Positions 15,986 to 24,094 of a stretch of DNA of 64,000 bases are shown here, in pieces. The notes below the pieces were generated by a model. That model did not search any database. It saw only the letters and a list, made by a program, of their open reading frames with translations, and was not told the origin of the DNA. The translations under genes and the position numbers were made by a program. The stretch spans positions 496,001 through 560,000 of the forward strand of contig CAWJGF010000010.1 of the NCBI GenBank assembly GCA_963842335.1, written 5' to 3'. The stretch comes from PALSA-600 sp963842335 (GTDB lineage: Bacteria; Actinomycetota; Thermoleophilia; Gaiellales; Gaiellaceae). The stretch's first letter is position 1, and each line of letters starts with the position of its first letter.

Positions 15986-16519
15986 ATGGGGAGACGTGCT
16001 CTACCGCTGCTCGCGCTCGTCGCGACGATCGCAGCGCTCGTCGTGCCGGCGGCAGCGCTGCCGTCGCCGAGCCATTCCACCGTCGCATTGAGCTCGCTCG
16101 AAGCGGGTGTCCTGCAGCAGCTGAACCAGATCCGCACCCAGCACCACCTGGTGCCGCTCACCCTGAGCGCTCCGCTGACGGCCGCCTCGAAGCAGCATTC
16201 GAGCGAGATGGGCGACGACGGGTACTTCGAGCACACCTCACAGGACGGCACGGCGTTCTGGAAGCGGATCGGCCGCTGGTACTCCCAGAACGGCTTCCAC
16301 TACTGGTCCGTCGGCGAGAACCTGCTCTGGTCGTCGCCCGACGTCGACGCCTCCCAGGCGCTCGTCCTCTGGATGCACTCGCCCGAGCATCGCGCCAACA
16401 TCCTGTCGCCACGGTGGCGTGAAGTGGGCCTCTCTGCGGTGCACCTCACAGGCGCGCCGGGAACCTACGACGGGCGTGAGGTGACGATCATCACCACGGA
16501 TTTCGGCGTCCGCCACTAA
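15986..16519 (+). CDS. Secreted CAP/SCP-domain protein
   Basis: A 177-residue protein: a signal peptide (ALPLLALVATIAALVVPAAA) then a CAP domain with GVLQQLNQIRTQHHLVPL, EMGDDGYFEHTSQDG, the CAP signature VGENLLWSS and WMHSPEHRANILSPRWREVG. It ends in TIITTDFG, as many bacterial CAP proteins do. Extracellular; molecular role undefined. ATG 15986 gives the cleanest signal peptide; ATG 15945 or the frame start at 15935 would add a non-hydrophobic leader. It follows the AI-2E transporter on the same strand and is the second CAP gene here (see 10099). Confidence 0.82.
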   Translation: MGRRALPLLALVATIAALVVPAAALPSPSHSTVALSSLEAGVLQQLNQIRTQHHLVPLTLSAPLTAASKQHSSEMGDDGYFEHTSQDGTAFWKRIGRWYSQNGFHYWSVGENLLWSSPDVDASQALVLWMHSPEHRANILSPRWREVGLSAVHLTGAPGTYDGREVTIITTDFGVRH

Positions 16520-16546
16520 CTGCACAGCCCGATACGCTTGACCGGC

Positions 16547-16618
16547 GCGCCCGTAGCTCAGGGGAAGAGCGGCGGCCTTCTAAGCCGTTGGTCGGGGGTT
16601 CGAATCCTCCCGGGCGCA
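16547..16618 (+). tRNA. tRNA-Arg (anticodon TCT)
   Basis: Acceptor GCGCCCG with CGGGCGC, anticodon loop CTTCTAA (anticodon TCT) and T-arm GGGGGTTCGAATCCTCC. CCA is not encoded. It sits 27 bases after a CAP-domain gene. Confidence 0.95.
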
Positions 16619-16696
16619 TCCAGGAAGGTTCGGCCGGCATCGCCATATGCTTCGCCGGTGCTTCCACCCAGACCCGCCGGGCGATAGTCGAGAGCC

Positions 16697-17611
16697 GTGG
16701 ACACAACAGAACCGCCTGCGCTCGCCTTCACGGTCATCACCCCGACGTTCAACCGCGCGACGACGCTGACGCGCCTCTACGACAGTCTGAGGGCGCAGAC
16801 GCTGAACGATTTCGAGTGGCTCGTCGTCGATGACGGCTCGACTGACGAGACACGGGAACTGGTCGAGGGATGGATCGCGCAGGCACCTTTCCCGATCAGG
16901 TACTTCCACCAATCGAACAGCGGCAAGCATGTCGCGGAGAACCTCGCGGTTCGACACGCTCGGGGCCGGTTCGTCGCAACCCTCGATTCGGACGATTGGT
17001 ACGTCCCCGACGCGCTCGAGACGTTTCTCTCGACCTGGGAGACGATCCCGGCCTCGGAGCGTGAGTCGTTCGTCGGCGTCGTGGGCCTGTGCGCAGACAC
17101 CGGGGGCACGGTGATCGGTATGCGCTTCCCCACCGACCTCTTCGATACGACGTATACCGAGCTCGCCCTTCGGCATCAGATCACCGGCGACAAGGCGGGT
17201 TCCGGCCGCACCGAGGTCGTGCGCAGGTTCCGTTTCCCGGTCGTGCCCGGCGAGACGCTCATCATCGAAACCCTCCTCTACAACCGGATCGCGCAGAGTT
17301 ACCGGATTCGCTGCGTCAATAAGGTGATCAAGATGGTGGAGTACCAGGCGACCGGGCTGTCCGCGACGAGGACGGCAGACTACGTCCGCAATCCGCGCAC
17401 ATCGAAGCTCTTCTTCCTCGAGCAGCTCGGCGTCAGGCCGTTGCCCCGTGCCCAGCTCCTGCGCGCGTACGCAAACCACACGCGGTACGCCTTGCACGCC
17501 CGGCTCAGCCTCCAGAGCCTGCGCGACAGCCCGTCGAAGACGCTCTGGCTTGCGACCCTTCCGCCCGCCGTCCTCGCCTACGTACGAGACCGCATTCGGG
17601 CCGCCGCGTGA
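16697..17611 (+). CDS. Glycosyltransferase family 2
   Basis: A 304-residue GT-A-fold glycosyltransferase. The nucleotide-sugar-binding start FTVITPTFNRATTLTRLYDS, the motif VVDDGSTDET and the DXD-type metal site ATLDSDDWY (near residues 95-103) are intact. The C-terminal part (about 170-300) is helical and basic with no membrane span. It is probably cytosolic and transfers sugar to a surface polysaccharide; donor and acceptor are unknown. GTG 16697 start. It shares 4 bases with the next gene, so the two form a coupled pair between two tRNA genes. Confidence 0.87.
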   Translation: MDTTEPPALAFTVITPTFNRATTLTRLYDSLRAQTLNDFEWLVVDDGSTDETRELVEGWIAQAPFPIRYFHQSNSGKHVAENLAVRHARGRFVATLDSDDWYVPDALETFLSTWETIPASERESFVGVVGLCADTGGTVIGMRFPTDLFDTTYTELALRHQITGDKAGSGRTEVVRRFRFPVVPGETLIIETLLYNRIAQSYRIRCVNKVIKMVEYQATGLSATRTADYVRNPRTSKLFFLEQLGVRPLPRAQLLRAYANHTRYALHARLSLQSLRDSPSKTLWLATLPPAVLAYVRDRIRAAA

Positions 17612-18774
17612 CGGCGCCCGGCAGAACGAGCGCGCTCGACGAGTCGCCGCCCCAGCTCGGCGGTCGCATCGGCATCCAGGCGTTCAGCCGCCCCTACTCG
17701 CCGTTCCACGACATCTACCAGAGGTACTACCAGGAGGGACTCCGCGCGTACGCCGATACGGGTGCGGCGAGGGTCGAGATCACCTCACTCTCCCCGTTTC
17801 CACGACTCCTGCGCGGATTGCGTACGGCGCAGGACCGCAACTTCGCCACCCGTTGGCATGTGCCTCGCGCCAACGCGCTGCTCGACTCCATCGGCCGCCG
17901 TCTTGAAGGGGCGTCGCAAACTCCGTCTGGCTTCTTCGAGCCGACGGTGGGTCAGTACCTCTTCTCTGATCCCGTCGGTGGGCTGCAGCGAGTTTGTATC
18001 GACGCGGGCGATTCGCACGAGATCCCCAGCGACAGCCTCTGCGAGTGGAGCGATGTCTATTTCAAGACAAACTTCTGGGGCGATCGCGCGTACCCGGGCA
18101 ACGTGAAGCCGATGGTCAACGCCGACCCCCTCATGCTCGAGCGCCTTCCGGGCTTGCGCAGCTCGCGGTCAGCGCCGAAGGAACTTGACCTGAGCTTCAT
18201 CGTTCGCGTTTGGGGTGGGGACGATGGCATCGCGGGCATCGAGCACAACCTCCGGCTCCTGACGGCGATGAAGCGGGCTCGCTGCACCAAGCGCTTGCTC
18301 GCTGTCGTCCCGGCCGGCGACGTCGAGAAGACGTTGCGGCACTTGGAGCGGGCGGGGATCCCCGCAACGACGCGCGGGATCTCGCCTCGAGAGCTCTGGG
18401 AGGTGACGGCGGCTTCGCGTCTGAACGTTTTTCGCCTGGGAATGCACTACTGCATCCCGTGGCGCATGACAGGGTCTCTCGCCTGCGGGTCGTGTGCCGT
18501 CCTCGACCGGCCGCCGCTCAGCAGGTGGCCCGAGGCGCTTCACGAAGGCGTCAACTACCTGAGCCTCGGGACAATGGTTGCGCCCGACGCGCCTCTCGCG
18601 TCGGACGATCAGTACGACGAGATTCCGGACCGCATCGAAGCGTGGCTGCAGAAGCCGGAGTTGCTGCGCGAGATCGAGGACGCGAACGCGCGCTACTTCG
18701 ATGGCTTCCTGGCGCCGAGTCAGGTCGGCCGGCAGATCGTCGCGGCCGTCGAGTCGTCCCGGGCCGCGACCTGA
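17608..18774 (+). CDS. Glycosyltransferase-like protein (CgeB/GT-B type, tentative)
   Basis: A 388-residue protein starting GTG 17608 within the stop of the family-2 glycosyltransferase. I do not recognise it with certainty. The C-terminal third (MTGSLACGSCAVLDRPPL, then LHEGVNYLSLGTMVAPD and EIPDRIEAWLQKPELLREI) has the layout of the GT-B/CgeB-like donor-binding half: a Gly-rich turn, a loop specifying visible status, then a strand and a helix ending in a per-residue region. The middle contains SFIVRVWGGDDG and TTRGISPRELWEVTAASRLNVF, also in line with GT-B. Coupling with a family-2 glycosyltransferase supports a role in glycan assembly. Confidence 0.6.
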   Translation: MTAPGRTSALDESPPQLGGRIGIQAFSRPYSPFHDIYQRYYQEGLRAYADTGAARVEITSLSPFPRLLRGLRTAQDRNFATRWHVPRANALLDSIGRRLEGASQTPSGFFEPTVGQYLFSDPVGGLQRVCIDAGDSHEIPSDSLCEWSDVYFKTNFWGDRAYPGNVKPMVNADPLMLERLPGLRSSRSAPKELDLSFIVRVWGGDDGIAGIEHNLRLLTAMKRARCTKRLLAVVPAGDVEKTLRHLERAGIPATTRGISPRELWEVTAASRLNVFRLGMHYCIPWRMTGSLACGSCAVLDRPPLSRWPEALHEGVNYLSLGTMVAPDAPLASDDQYDEIPDRIEAWLQKPELLREIEDANARYFDGFLAPSQVGRQIVAAVESSRAAT

Positions 18775-18814
18775 CCCGTCACGCACCGGCCGCCGATACG
18801 ATGCTCGGCGCACG

Positions 18815-18887
18815 GTGGCGGTAGCTCAGTTGGTAGAGCCCCGGGTTGTGGTCCCGGTGGTCGCGGGTTCGAGCCCCGTCCGCCACC
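18815..18887 (+). tRNA. tRNA-His (anticodon GTG)
   Basis: Acceptor GTGGCGG with CCGCCAC, anticodon stem CCGGG/CCCGG around TTGTGGT (anticodon GTG) and T-arm CGGGTTCGAGCCCCG. A G at 18814 can pair with C at 18887 as the G-1 of tRNA-His. Its 3' part, from the anticodon loop onward, is duplicated at 20612, marking an integration site. Confidence 0.95.
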
Positions 18888-18974
18888 CTCGAGACGAACG
18901 GTGACGTCGAGCGGCTCAACCGACTGATGGCCAGTGCTTACTGAAACTCAGTGCTTGCTGAAACTCAGTGCTTG
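18846..18974. repeat. Direct repeat A (tRNA-His 3' half plus 87 bp), att-like
   Basis: 129 bases identical to 20612-20740, starting inside the tRNA-His anticodon loop (TTGTGGTCCCGG) and running past the tRNA end through CTCGAGACGAACGGTGACG into a 17-bp tandem repeat. The breakpoint in the anticodon loop is the classic crossover position for tRNA-targeting integrases. With the second copy it brackets about 1.6 kb. Confidence 0.8.
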
Positions 18975-19043
18975 GCTTGGGGCGCGGGCTTGCGCGGACG
19001 GCGGGAAGTTGAGATCCAGACACAGCTGTAGAAACTTGGCGTG
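18975..19043 (-). pseudogene. DUF5808 gene 3' remnant
   Basis: Directly after direct repeat A, the sequence still aligns with the 3' end of the intact DUF5808 gene at 20748-20957 (shared blocks GAAGTTGAGATCC and CTTGGCGTG) but with several indels and no open frame. It looks like a decayed or diverged duplicate of that gene's last 25 codons. About 185 bases beyond it hold nothing I recognise. Confidence 0.5.
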
Positions 19044-19229
19044 TAGAAGCCGTCTCCGAAATGCCTGCAAGCGGTGGCAATCAGCCACCGCTGCATCCGG
19101 CCCGTCGATCGCCGATCGCAGAAATGGCAACAGAATGGCAACGTCTGGGCGCGTTCGCCTAGACGCCGGCCATGAAACAAGCTGCGCCAGAGCAAGCTGC
19201 GAGTCTGAGCGGCCGGGGCGACGTAAGAC

Positions 19230-19388
19230 ATGTTCCAGAAGGTCACCAATGCGTGGCGGAAGTGGCGTGCCGACAGGCAACAACGCGGCGTCGAGCGGGC
19301 TGCGGACAGAGCCGAGCGTCAGGGTCAGAGGCTTGACGATCAGCGCATCGATACAACGACGGACCGCCGCGGTATCAACCCGCCGTAA
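19230..19388 (+). CDS. Possible small basic protein (52 aa)
   Basis: An ORF from ATG 19230 to TAA 19388 coding a highly charged, Arg/Gln-rich helical peptide beginning MFQKVTNAWRKWRADRQQRG. It lies inside the segment bracketed by the tRNA-His repeats. No ribosome-binding site is clear and no family is recognised. It could be a cassette-borne small protein or chance coding in GC-rich DNA. Confidence 0.27.
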   Translation: MFQKVTNAWRKWRADRQQRGVERAADRAERQGQRLDDQRIDTTTDRRGINPP

Positions 19389-19500
19389 CGTCCCTACAAG
19401 GGCTCGACTTCGAGCACGCCGCGTTCGACCCCGTCGAAGAACTCCGCGAGCCGTTCCGGAGCCAAGAACCAGTCGCGCAAACCGACGACAACCACGCCGC

Positions 19501-19540
19501 GTCCGTCTGCCACCCGCTTGAGCGCAAGTGGCAGACGGAC
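19501..19540. terminator. Long hairpin downstream of the secreted beta-helix gene
   Basis: A perfect 13-bp inverted repeat, GTCCGTCTGCCAC and GTGGCAGACGGAC, around a 14-base centre. It lies 30 bases beyond the stop of the minus-strand gene ending at 19571, so a terminator for that gene is the simplest reading. There is no T-run. It could also be a recombination-related site of the cassette. Confidence 0.5.
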
Positions 19541-19570
19541 CGAATGTTCGCTAGGTCAGATCAGAGTGGC

Positions 19571-20422
19571 TTACTGATTACTGATCGCTGCGCACTGACC
19601 GGTCGCCTGATGACCGACAAAGTTGGTCTGGCCGGGGATGACTCCTGCGGCCACGAACGGCAGAAGCCCCGAGCAGTTCAGGTTCCGTCCGACCGTGTTC
19701 CCGACGACGATGACACCGGGCGGAGGAAAATCGACGTCGTTCACCGTGATGTTGGTGAGCGTCGCGTTGTTGCCGATCGTGTTGAATTGCACACCGAGAA
19801 ACTCGGCCGTCACCCCGCTGATGGTGAGGTTCTTGGCGATCGTGGCGCCCTTGATCGACCAGGGAACATCACTGCTTCCTCCAGTCAGGGTGACGTTCCC
19901 GTTGACCGTCAGGTTGCCGGCCCCCGGGGCGACTGCTCCTCGCAGCAGAACGTCGCTCGCGTCGGTGGCGGTGACGTTCCCGTTGATGGTGATGGTGGTG
20001 AACCCGTCCCCGTACGGATCGGCGCACGGCACTCCCGCGAACCTGCCAATCGTATTTGACGGCTGGCAGCCCAATCCGAGGAGCGACCCTGCGCCCGCCG
20101 TGACGTTGTGTCCGACCGTGATCGTCGACGGCGCGCTCTGTGCGTCGAACAGGGCACCGGGAGCGACGTTGATGTTGCCAGTGACGTTGATCACCGCACC
20201 GGGCACGATGTTGCATACACCGGTGACGGTGATGCTGGCGTAGTTGCCCGACGGGATGCTGGTGAAGGTGGACGTGCTCGGATCACCGGTGAAATTACCC
20301 CCGCTGCAGGTGTAGTTGTTGCCCGGTGCAGCACTCGCAATACCTGTGGCACCACCCAATCCCGCAGCCGCAGCAGACAACGCCACCACCATCACCGCGC
20401 CGAGCGCAATACGAAACCTCAT
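19571..20422 (-). CDS. Secreted beta-helix-like protein, cassette cargo
   Basis: A 283-residue exported protein. A signal peptide (ALGAVMVVALSAAAAGLGG, cleavage near residue 31) is followed by a Thr/Asn/Gly-rich region with recurring short strands such as INVTGNINVAPGA, ITINGNVTATDAS, LTVNGNVTLTGG and NLTISGV. These recur at roughly 20-25 residue spacing, as in a right-handed parallel beta-helix. Two Cys pairs (TCSGGN/GVCNIV and LGCQPS/VPCADP) may form disulfides. ATG 20422 was chosen because an AAAGGGGAG ribosome-binding site precedes it. The gene lies alone between two copies of a 129-bp repeat at tRNA-His, so it is probably a horizontally gained surface or matrix protein. Its Asn/Thr-rich composition differs from its neighbours. 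Confidence 0.83.
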   Translation of the reverse strand: MRFRIALGAVMVVALSAAAAGLGGATGIASAAPGNNYTCSGGNFTGDPSTSTFTSIPSGNYASITVTGVCNIVPGAVINVTGNINVAPGALFDAQSAPSTITVGHNVTAGAGSLLGLGCQPSNTIGRFAGVPCADPYGDGFTTITINGNVTATDASDVLLRGAVAPGAGNLTVNGNVTLTGGSSDVPWSIKGATIAKNLTISGVTAEFLGVQFNTIGNNATLTNITVNDVDFPPPGVIVVGNTVGRNLNCSGLLPFVAAGVIPGQTNFVGHQATGQCAAISNQ

Positions 20423-20611
20423 GGTCTCCCCTTTCGTCTGTTTTCCCAAGAACCAGTCGAGCCGCAGTTGAGGCTCACCCAACGACAATGTCGCATCATC
20501 TCGAACTCCGGGGCGAGAGATCAAACACGCAGTCAGAAGATCGTCAGAGCGGGGCCTCGTTAAACGCTCGTAGCTTCTCGTCGCGTCGTGCTCTGATCAG
20601 GTGGAGCCGTT

Positions 20612-20740
20612 TTGTGGTCCCGGTGGTCGCGGGTTCGAGCCCCGTCCGCCACCCTCGAGACGAACGGTGACGTCGAGCGGCTCAACCGACTGATGGCCAG
20701 TGCTTACTGAAACTCAGTGCTTGCTGAAACTCAGTGCTTG
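20612..20740. repeat. Direct repeat B (partial tRNA-His copy), att-like
   Basis: Identical over 129 bases to 18846-18974, but here the tRNA 5' half is missing, so it is a displaced tRNA 3' end. It marks the right end of the cassette. The bases just before it (GGAGCCGTT) differ from the tRNA. The 325-base spacer 20423-20747 contains this repeat and no other gene. Confidence 0.8.
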
Positions 20741-20751
20741 CTGAAACTCAG
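20701..20751. repeat. 17-bp tandem repeat, three units
   Basis: Three head-to-tail copies of TGCTTGCTGAAACTCAG (first unit with A for G at position 6). The last unit contains the DUF5808 stop codon. The left-hand duplicate (18935-18968) has only two units, a unit-number difference typical of slippage. Confidence 0.75.
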
Positions 20752-20957
20752 TGCTTGGCTTGGCCGGCGCCGGGCTTGCGCCGGAGCAGGCGTGCGAAGT
20801 TGAGATCCCAGCCCCAGCCGTAGACCCTTGGCGTGATCAGCCGCCGCTCGGCCGGGTTCCACCAGCGTTCCTTCGTCCGGGCGAGGGTCGGGCGCCGCCA
20901 GTCATAGGGCACCTTGAGGAAGGTGCCGGTCTTCGGCTCGTTTGCGGGTGCTGGCAT
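20748..20957 (-). CDS. DUF5808 family small protein
   Basis: A 69-residue soluble protein with the DUF5808 pattern: GTFLKVPYDWRRPTLARTKE, ERWWNPAE, ITPRVYGWGWDLNFARLL. The function of the family is unknown. ATG 20957 is supported by an AGAGGAG ribosome-binding site seven bases upstream; a longer frame upstream lacks family character. It is complete, and its C-terminal end lies in a 17-bp tandem repeat. Part of its 3' end recurs in decayed form at 18975-19043. It is divergent from the propeller gene at 21090. Confidence 0.8.
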   Translation of the reverse strand: MPAPANEPKTGTFLKVPYDWRRPTLARTKERWWNPAERRLITPRVYGWGWDLNFARLLRRKPGAGQAKH

Positions 20958-21089
20958 GCCGGGCTCCTCTCGTCTCTCGTCGTTCGGGCGCTCCTGCCTG
21001 CTGAGGGTACCCACGGTCCTTGATCGTGAACGAAGAAAACGGTTAACGAGGTTCACTGTCGGCCGCCGAAAGCAGTATGGTCGCTCCCC

Positions 21090-23156
21090 GTGCGGAGGAC
21101 TGCGGCGGTTGCCTTCTTGGCGGCGATGAGTTTTGGCGGGTTGATCTGCGGCGCACAGCTGGCGGGGGCGCAGCAGCGGGTCGCCGGGAAGGCGCCTGCG
21201 CGCATCACCGGCTGGCTCAGCTTCGGGAACGGCGCCTCGAGGCCGGGCTTCACGACCGCGGCGCTCGATCCTTCGTCGCTACGGCCGAACTGGTTCCGCG
21301 CGACCGACGGGATGGTGACGACCCAGCCGCTCGTGGCACGCAACGTTCCTGCCGCCGGGCAGCAGACCGCGTATGTGGCAACGAACCTCGGCCGTGTGAT
21401 CGCGTACGCGCCGAACGGCTACGTGCGCTGGCAGCGGACGCTCGGCTCGCTCCCGAATTCGTGCCCACAACTCGATGCCTGGGGCGTCGTCGGCACACCT
21501 GTGATCGACCCGGCTTCGCGCGCGATCTACGTCGCGGACGGGTTTGGCCTGCTGCACGCGCTCGATCTCGTCACCGGCCGTGACCGTCCCGGATGGCCGG
21601 TGCGCATCTACGACGACCCATCCGCCGAGCTCGTCTGGGGCGCGCTGGCAGCCGTCGACGGCTCCATCTACGTCGGCACCGGCTCGTACTGCGACCGGCC
21701 GATGGTCGGCAAGCTGATTCGGGTGCAGGTGGCGACGAAGCACGTCTCGACCTGGACAGTCGTGCCGCCGGAGCTCGGTGGCGGCGGCAGCATCTGGGGA
21801 TGGGGCGGCCCTGCCTACAGCGCCGCGCGCAATGCGCTCTTCGTCGTCACCGGCAACGCGTTCGAAGGCGGCACGAACAGTGGTGCCGCCTTCGACGAGG
21901 GGGCGGGCTACGGGGAGCAATTGGTCGAGGTCTCGCCCGACCTGCGCGTGCTCGCTGCAAGCCATCCGGCCGACGTCCCGGGAGCGGGCGACTTCGACTT
22001 CATCGGCTCACCGGTCATCTTCACTCCGCCGGGCTGCGGCGAGCTCGTCACAGCCGCGAACAAGAACGGCCGCGTGTATGTCTGGCGATCGGCGTCGATC
22101 GCGTCGGGGCCGGTTGCCGACGTCGCGCTGCAGGCCACGTCGCAGGACGAGCCGCTCCTCACGCAACTCGCGTACGACCCCAGGACGAAGTCGCTGTACG
22201 CATCGACGTTCACCTCGCTCATCCGGGTCGCAGTCGACGGGTGCGGGAACGCGCACGTTGCCTGGAAGGTGCGCTACCCCAAAGCGACCCTGCAGGGCTC
22301 GCCGACCGTCGCCGGTGCGACCGTCTGGGTCGCCCTCTCCGGCGCGCCGGCTCACCTGCGTGGCTACGACGCGGCCACTGGGCGCCTGCGCTACGACCGC
22401 CCCGTCGGCGGTATCTCGTTTGCCCCTCCGGCTGCGCTCGCGGGCCGGCTCTTCGAAGGCGCAGACCACGCCTTCGCCGATCGGTCCGCCGCCGCGGAGC
22501 GCGCGGCCCCGCAGGCTGCGCGCCTCCGCGCCTACACGAGCTGGAGCGACAAGCGTCACGGGTGGCAGAGCCGCGAAAGCGGCGTTTACGCGACCGACGA
22601 CGGCGGCCACACCTGGCGGAGGATCTTTGCAAGCTACGCGCAGCGAGTCGTTCGGCTGTCACCGTCCCACGGTGTGATCAGCATCGGCACGGGCTCCGTC
22701 AGCTGCGTCTGCCGGGAGCGCCAGCTGTGGACGAGCGACGGCGGCCGACACTGGCACGAGACTCGCGCGCTCGGGCCCGACTTCGTCGGCAGCGGAGTCG
22801 AGATCTACACCTGGTCGGGCGCTACCATCCGCCGCGCGTCGTGGCCGCCTCGGCGGTCGTCGAAGCTCGCGACGATGGCGGAGACGATCGCCGACGCGGC
22901 CCCGATCCCAGGGGGTGTCGCCGCGCTGCTCACCGCGTCGGGTCAAGGCTGGGACAACGACGCGCACGTCGTCGAGGTGAAGGGCGACGCCGACGCGACG
23001 ATCGCCCTGCCGCCGGAGGCGGGGCACGTGCTCGCCCGCGGGCTCACCGTCGACTGGCCGAACCTCGTCGTGCGCACCTACGTCTTCACCGAGGACGGTC
23101 GCAAGACGATCAGCTGGCGTTCGGCCGACGGTGGGAAGACGTGGCACCCGGTCTGA
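21090..23156 (+). CDS. Secreted PQQ-like beta-propeller and BNR-repeat protein
   Basis: A 688-residue exported protein with a signal peptide (AVAFLAAMSFGGLICGAQLAGA). Residues about 60-450 form PQQ/WD-type propeller blades (WFRATDGMVTTQPLVA, VIAYAPNGYVRWQRTLG, SPTVAGATVWVALSG). Residues about 470-688 contain BNR/photosynthesis-stability-factor Asp-box repeats (ATDDGGHTWRR, TSDGGRHWHE, SADGGKTWHP). Such proteins act outside the cell in binding or hydrolysis; no catalytic residue can be assigned. GTG 21090 start. It lies between the DUF5808 gene and tRNA-Arg and seems to be transcribed alone. Confidence 0.83.
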   Translation: MRRTAAVAFLAAMSFGGLICGAQLAGAQQRVAGKAPARITGWLSFGNGASRPGFTTAALDPSSLRPNWFRATDGMVTTQPLVARNVPAAGQQTAYVATNLGRVIAYAPNGYVRWQRTLGSLPNSCPQLDAWGVVGTPVIDPASRAIYVADGFGLLHALDLVTGRDRPGWPVRIYDDPSAELVWGALAAVDGSIYVGTGSYCDRPMVGKLIRVQVATKHVSTWTVVPPELGGGGSIWGWGGPAYSAARNALFVVTGNAFEGGTNSGAAFDEGAGYGEQLVEVSPDLRVLAASHPADVPGAGDFDFIGSPVIFTPPGCGELVTAANKNGRVYVWRSASIASGPVADVALQATSQDEPLLTQLAYDPRTKSLYASTFTSLIRVAVDGCGNAHVAWKVRYPKATLQGSPTVAGATVWVALSGAPAHLRGYDAATGRLRYDRPVGGISFAPPAALAGRLFEGADHAFADRSAAAERAAPQAARLRAYTSWSDKRHGWQSRESGVYATDDGGHTWRRIFASYAQRVVRLSPSHGVISIGTGSVSCVCRERQLWTSDGGRHWHETRALGPDFVGSGVEIYTWSGATIRRASWPPRRSSKLATMAETIADAAPIPGGVAALLTASGQGWDNDAHVVEVKGDADATIALPPEAGHVLARGLTVDWPNLVVRTYVFTEDGRKTISWRSADGGKTWHPV

Positions 23157-23206
23157 GCGCAATTGCCTGACCGTCGTAGCACCGACCATCTAAGCTCTCT
23201 GAGTTC

Positions 23207-23278
23207 GGCCCCGTAGCTCAGCGGACAGAGCGGGAGCCTTCGAAGCTCCGTGCGGTGGTTCGATTCCACCCGGGGCCG
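23207..23278 (+). tRNA. tRNA-Arg (anticodon TCG)
   Basis: Acceptor GGCCCCG with CGGGGCC, anticodon stem GGAGC/GCTCC around CTTCGAA (anticodon TCG, reading CGA) and T-arm GTGGTTCGATTCCAC. CCA is not encoded. It is the second Arg tRNA in the window. Confidence 0.92.
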
Positions 23279-23340
23279 CTTAACCACCGCGTTAACCACG
23301 ACGCAACAACAATCGCGAGGCAGCGCTGTCTCATCCTGCG

Positions 23341-24090
23341 ATGCGGCGCGTTCTCCTGCTCTGCCCACTCCTGCTGACCGCCTGCGGCTCGGCTCCCGCG
23401 CACCAGGCCGCGGCACCGCAGGTCACCGTCTCCAGCTACGGCCGTGGGGCGCTTCGCTCCTGGGTCTTCGCTCCGCCGGCAAAGCCGAAGCTGATCGTCG
23501 TCTTCGTGCACGGGCTGGGCGGTCAGCGCGAGACGACGCCGTACTACCACCGGCCGTGGCTCGAGCACCTCGCGCGCGAAGGGTACGAGGCGGTGTACCC
23601 CGCCTACGAATCGTTCCCACTCCAGAACGGCGCGTTGAAGCATCTCGTGCAGGGCCTTGCAACTGCCGCCGCGCACCTGCCGTCAGGCGTGCCGGTTGCG
23701 GCAATCGGCTACTCGCGCGGCGGCCGGCTGGTGATGGACTACGCGAGCATCTCGTCGACAACAGGGCTCGTGCCGGCGCGCATCTTCAGCGTCTTCCCCG
23801 CGGGAACGATGGACCAGCCGCTCGACCTCGCGCCGCTCGACGGCCATACAAAGGTGCTGATCGTCGCGGGTGACGCCGACCAGACGGTCGCGAACATCGG
23901 CGCGAACCAGCTGATCACGCAGCTCGCGATCGCCGGATTCCCGTATGCCGATGTCCACTTCGAGGTCATTCGCTCGCACGGCTTCTTCGTCGCCGATCAT
24001 CTCTCCGTTCTCAACGACGATGCCGGCTCGCGCCGCGCGTTCTGGGCGCGAGCCGACCGGTTCTTCGCACCGCTCGCGGCGGCCGGGTAG
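23341..24090 (+). CDS. Lipoprotein alpha/beta hydrolase
   Basis: A 249-residue alpha/beta-hydrolase fold protein exported as a lipoprotein (lipobox LLTAC, lipidated Cys near residue 15). The oxyanion loop is FVHGLGG, the nucleophile elbow GYSRGG with a catalytic Ser, the acid in VAGDADQTV and the catalytic His in IRSHGFF, all in the expected order. It is probably an esterase or lipase-like hydrolase on the outer face of the membrane; the substrate is unknown. ATG 23341 is the first start giving the signal peptide. It is downstream of tRNA-Arg and convergent with a small acidic gene. Confidence 0.82.
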   Translation: MRRVLLLCPLLLTACGSAPAHQAAAPQVTVSSYGRGALRSWVFAPPAKPKLIVVFVHGLGGQRETTPYYHRPWLEHLAREGYEAVYPAYESFPLQNGALKHLVQGLATAAAHLPSGVPVAAIGYSRGGRLVMDYASISSTTGLVPARIFSVFPAGTMDQPLDLAPLDGHTKVLIVAGDADQTVANIGANQLITQLAIAGFPYADVHFEVIRSHGFFVADHLSVLNDDAGSRRAFWARADRFFAPLAAAG

Positions 24091-24094
24091 CGCT

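Noticed and set aside
19394..19555. Minus-strand open stretch with a protein-like tail (VVVVGLRDWFLAPERLAEFF)
   Set aside because: No start codon or ribosome-binding site, it overlaps a strong hairpin, and the faint DUF397-like look is too short to support. It could be a gene fragment.
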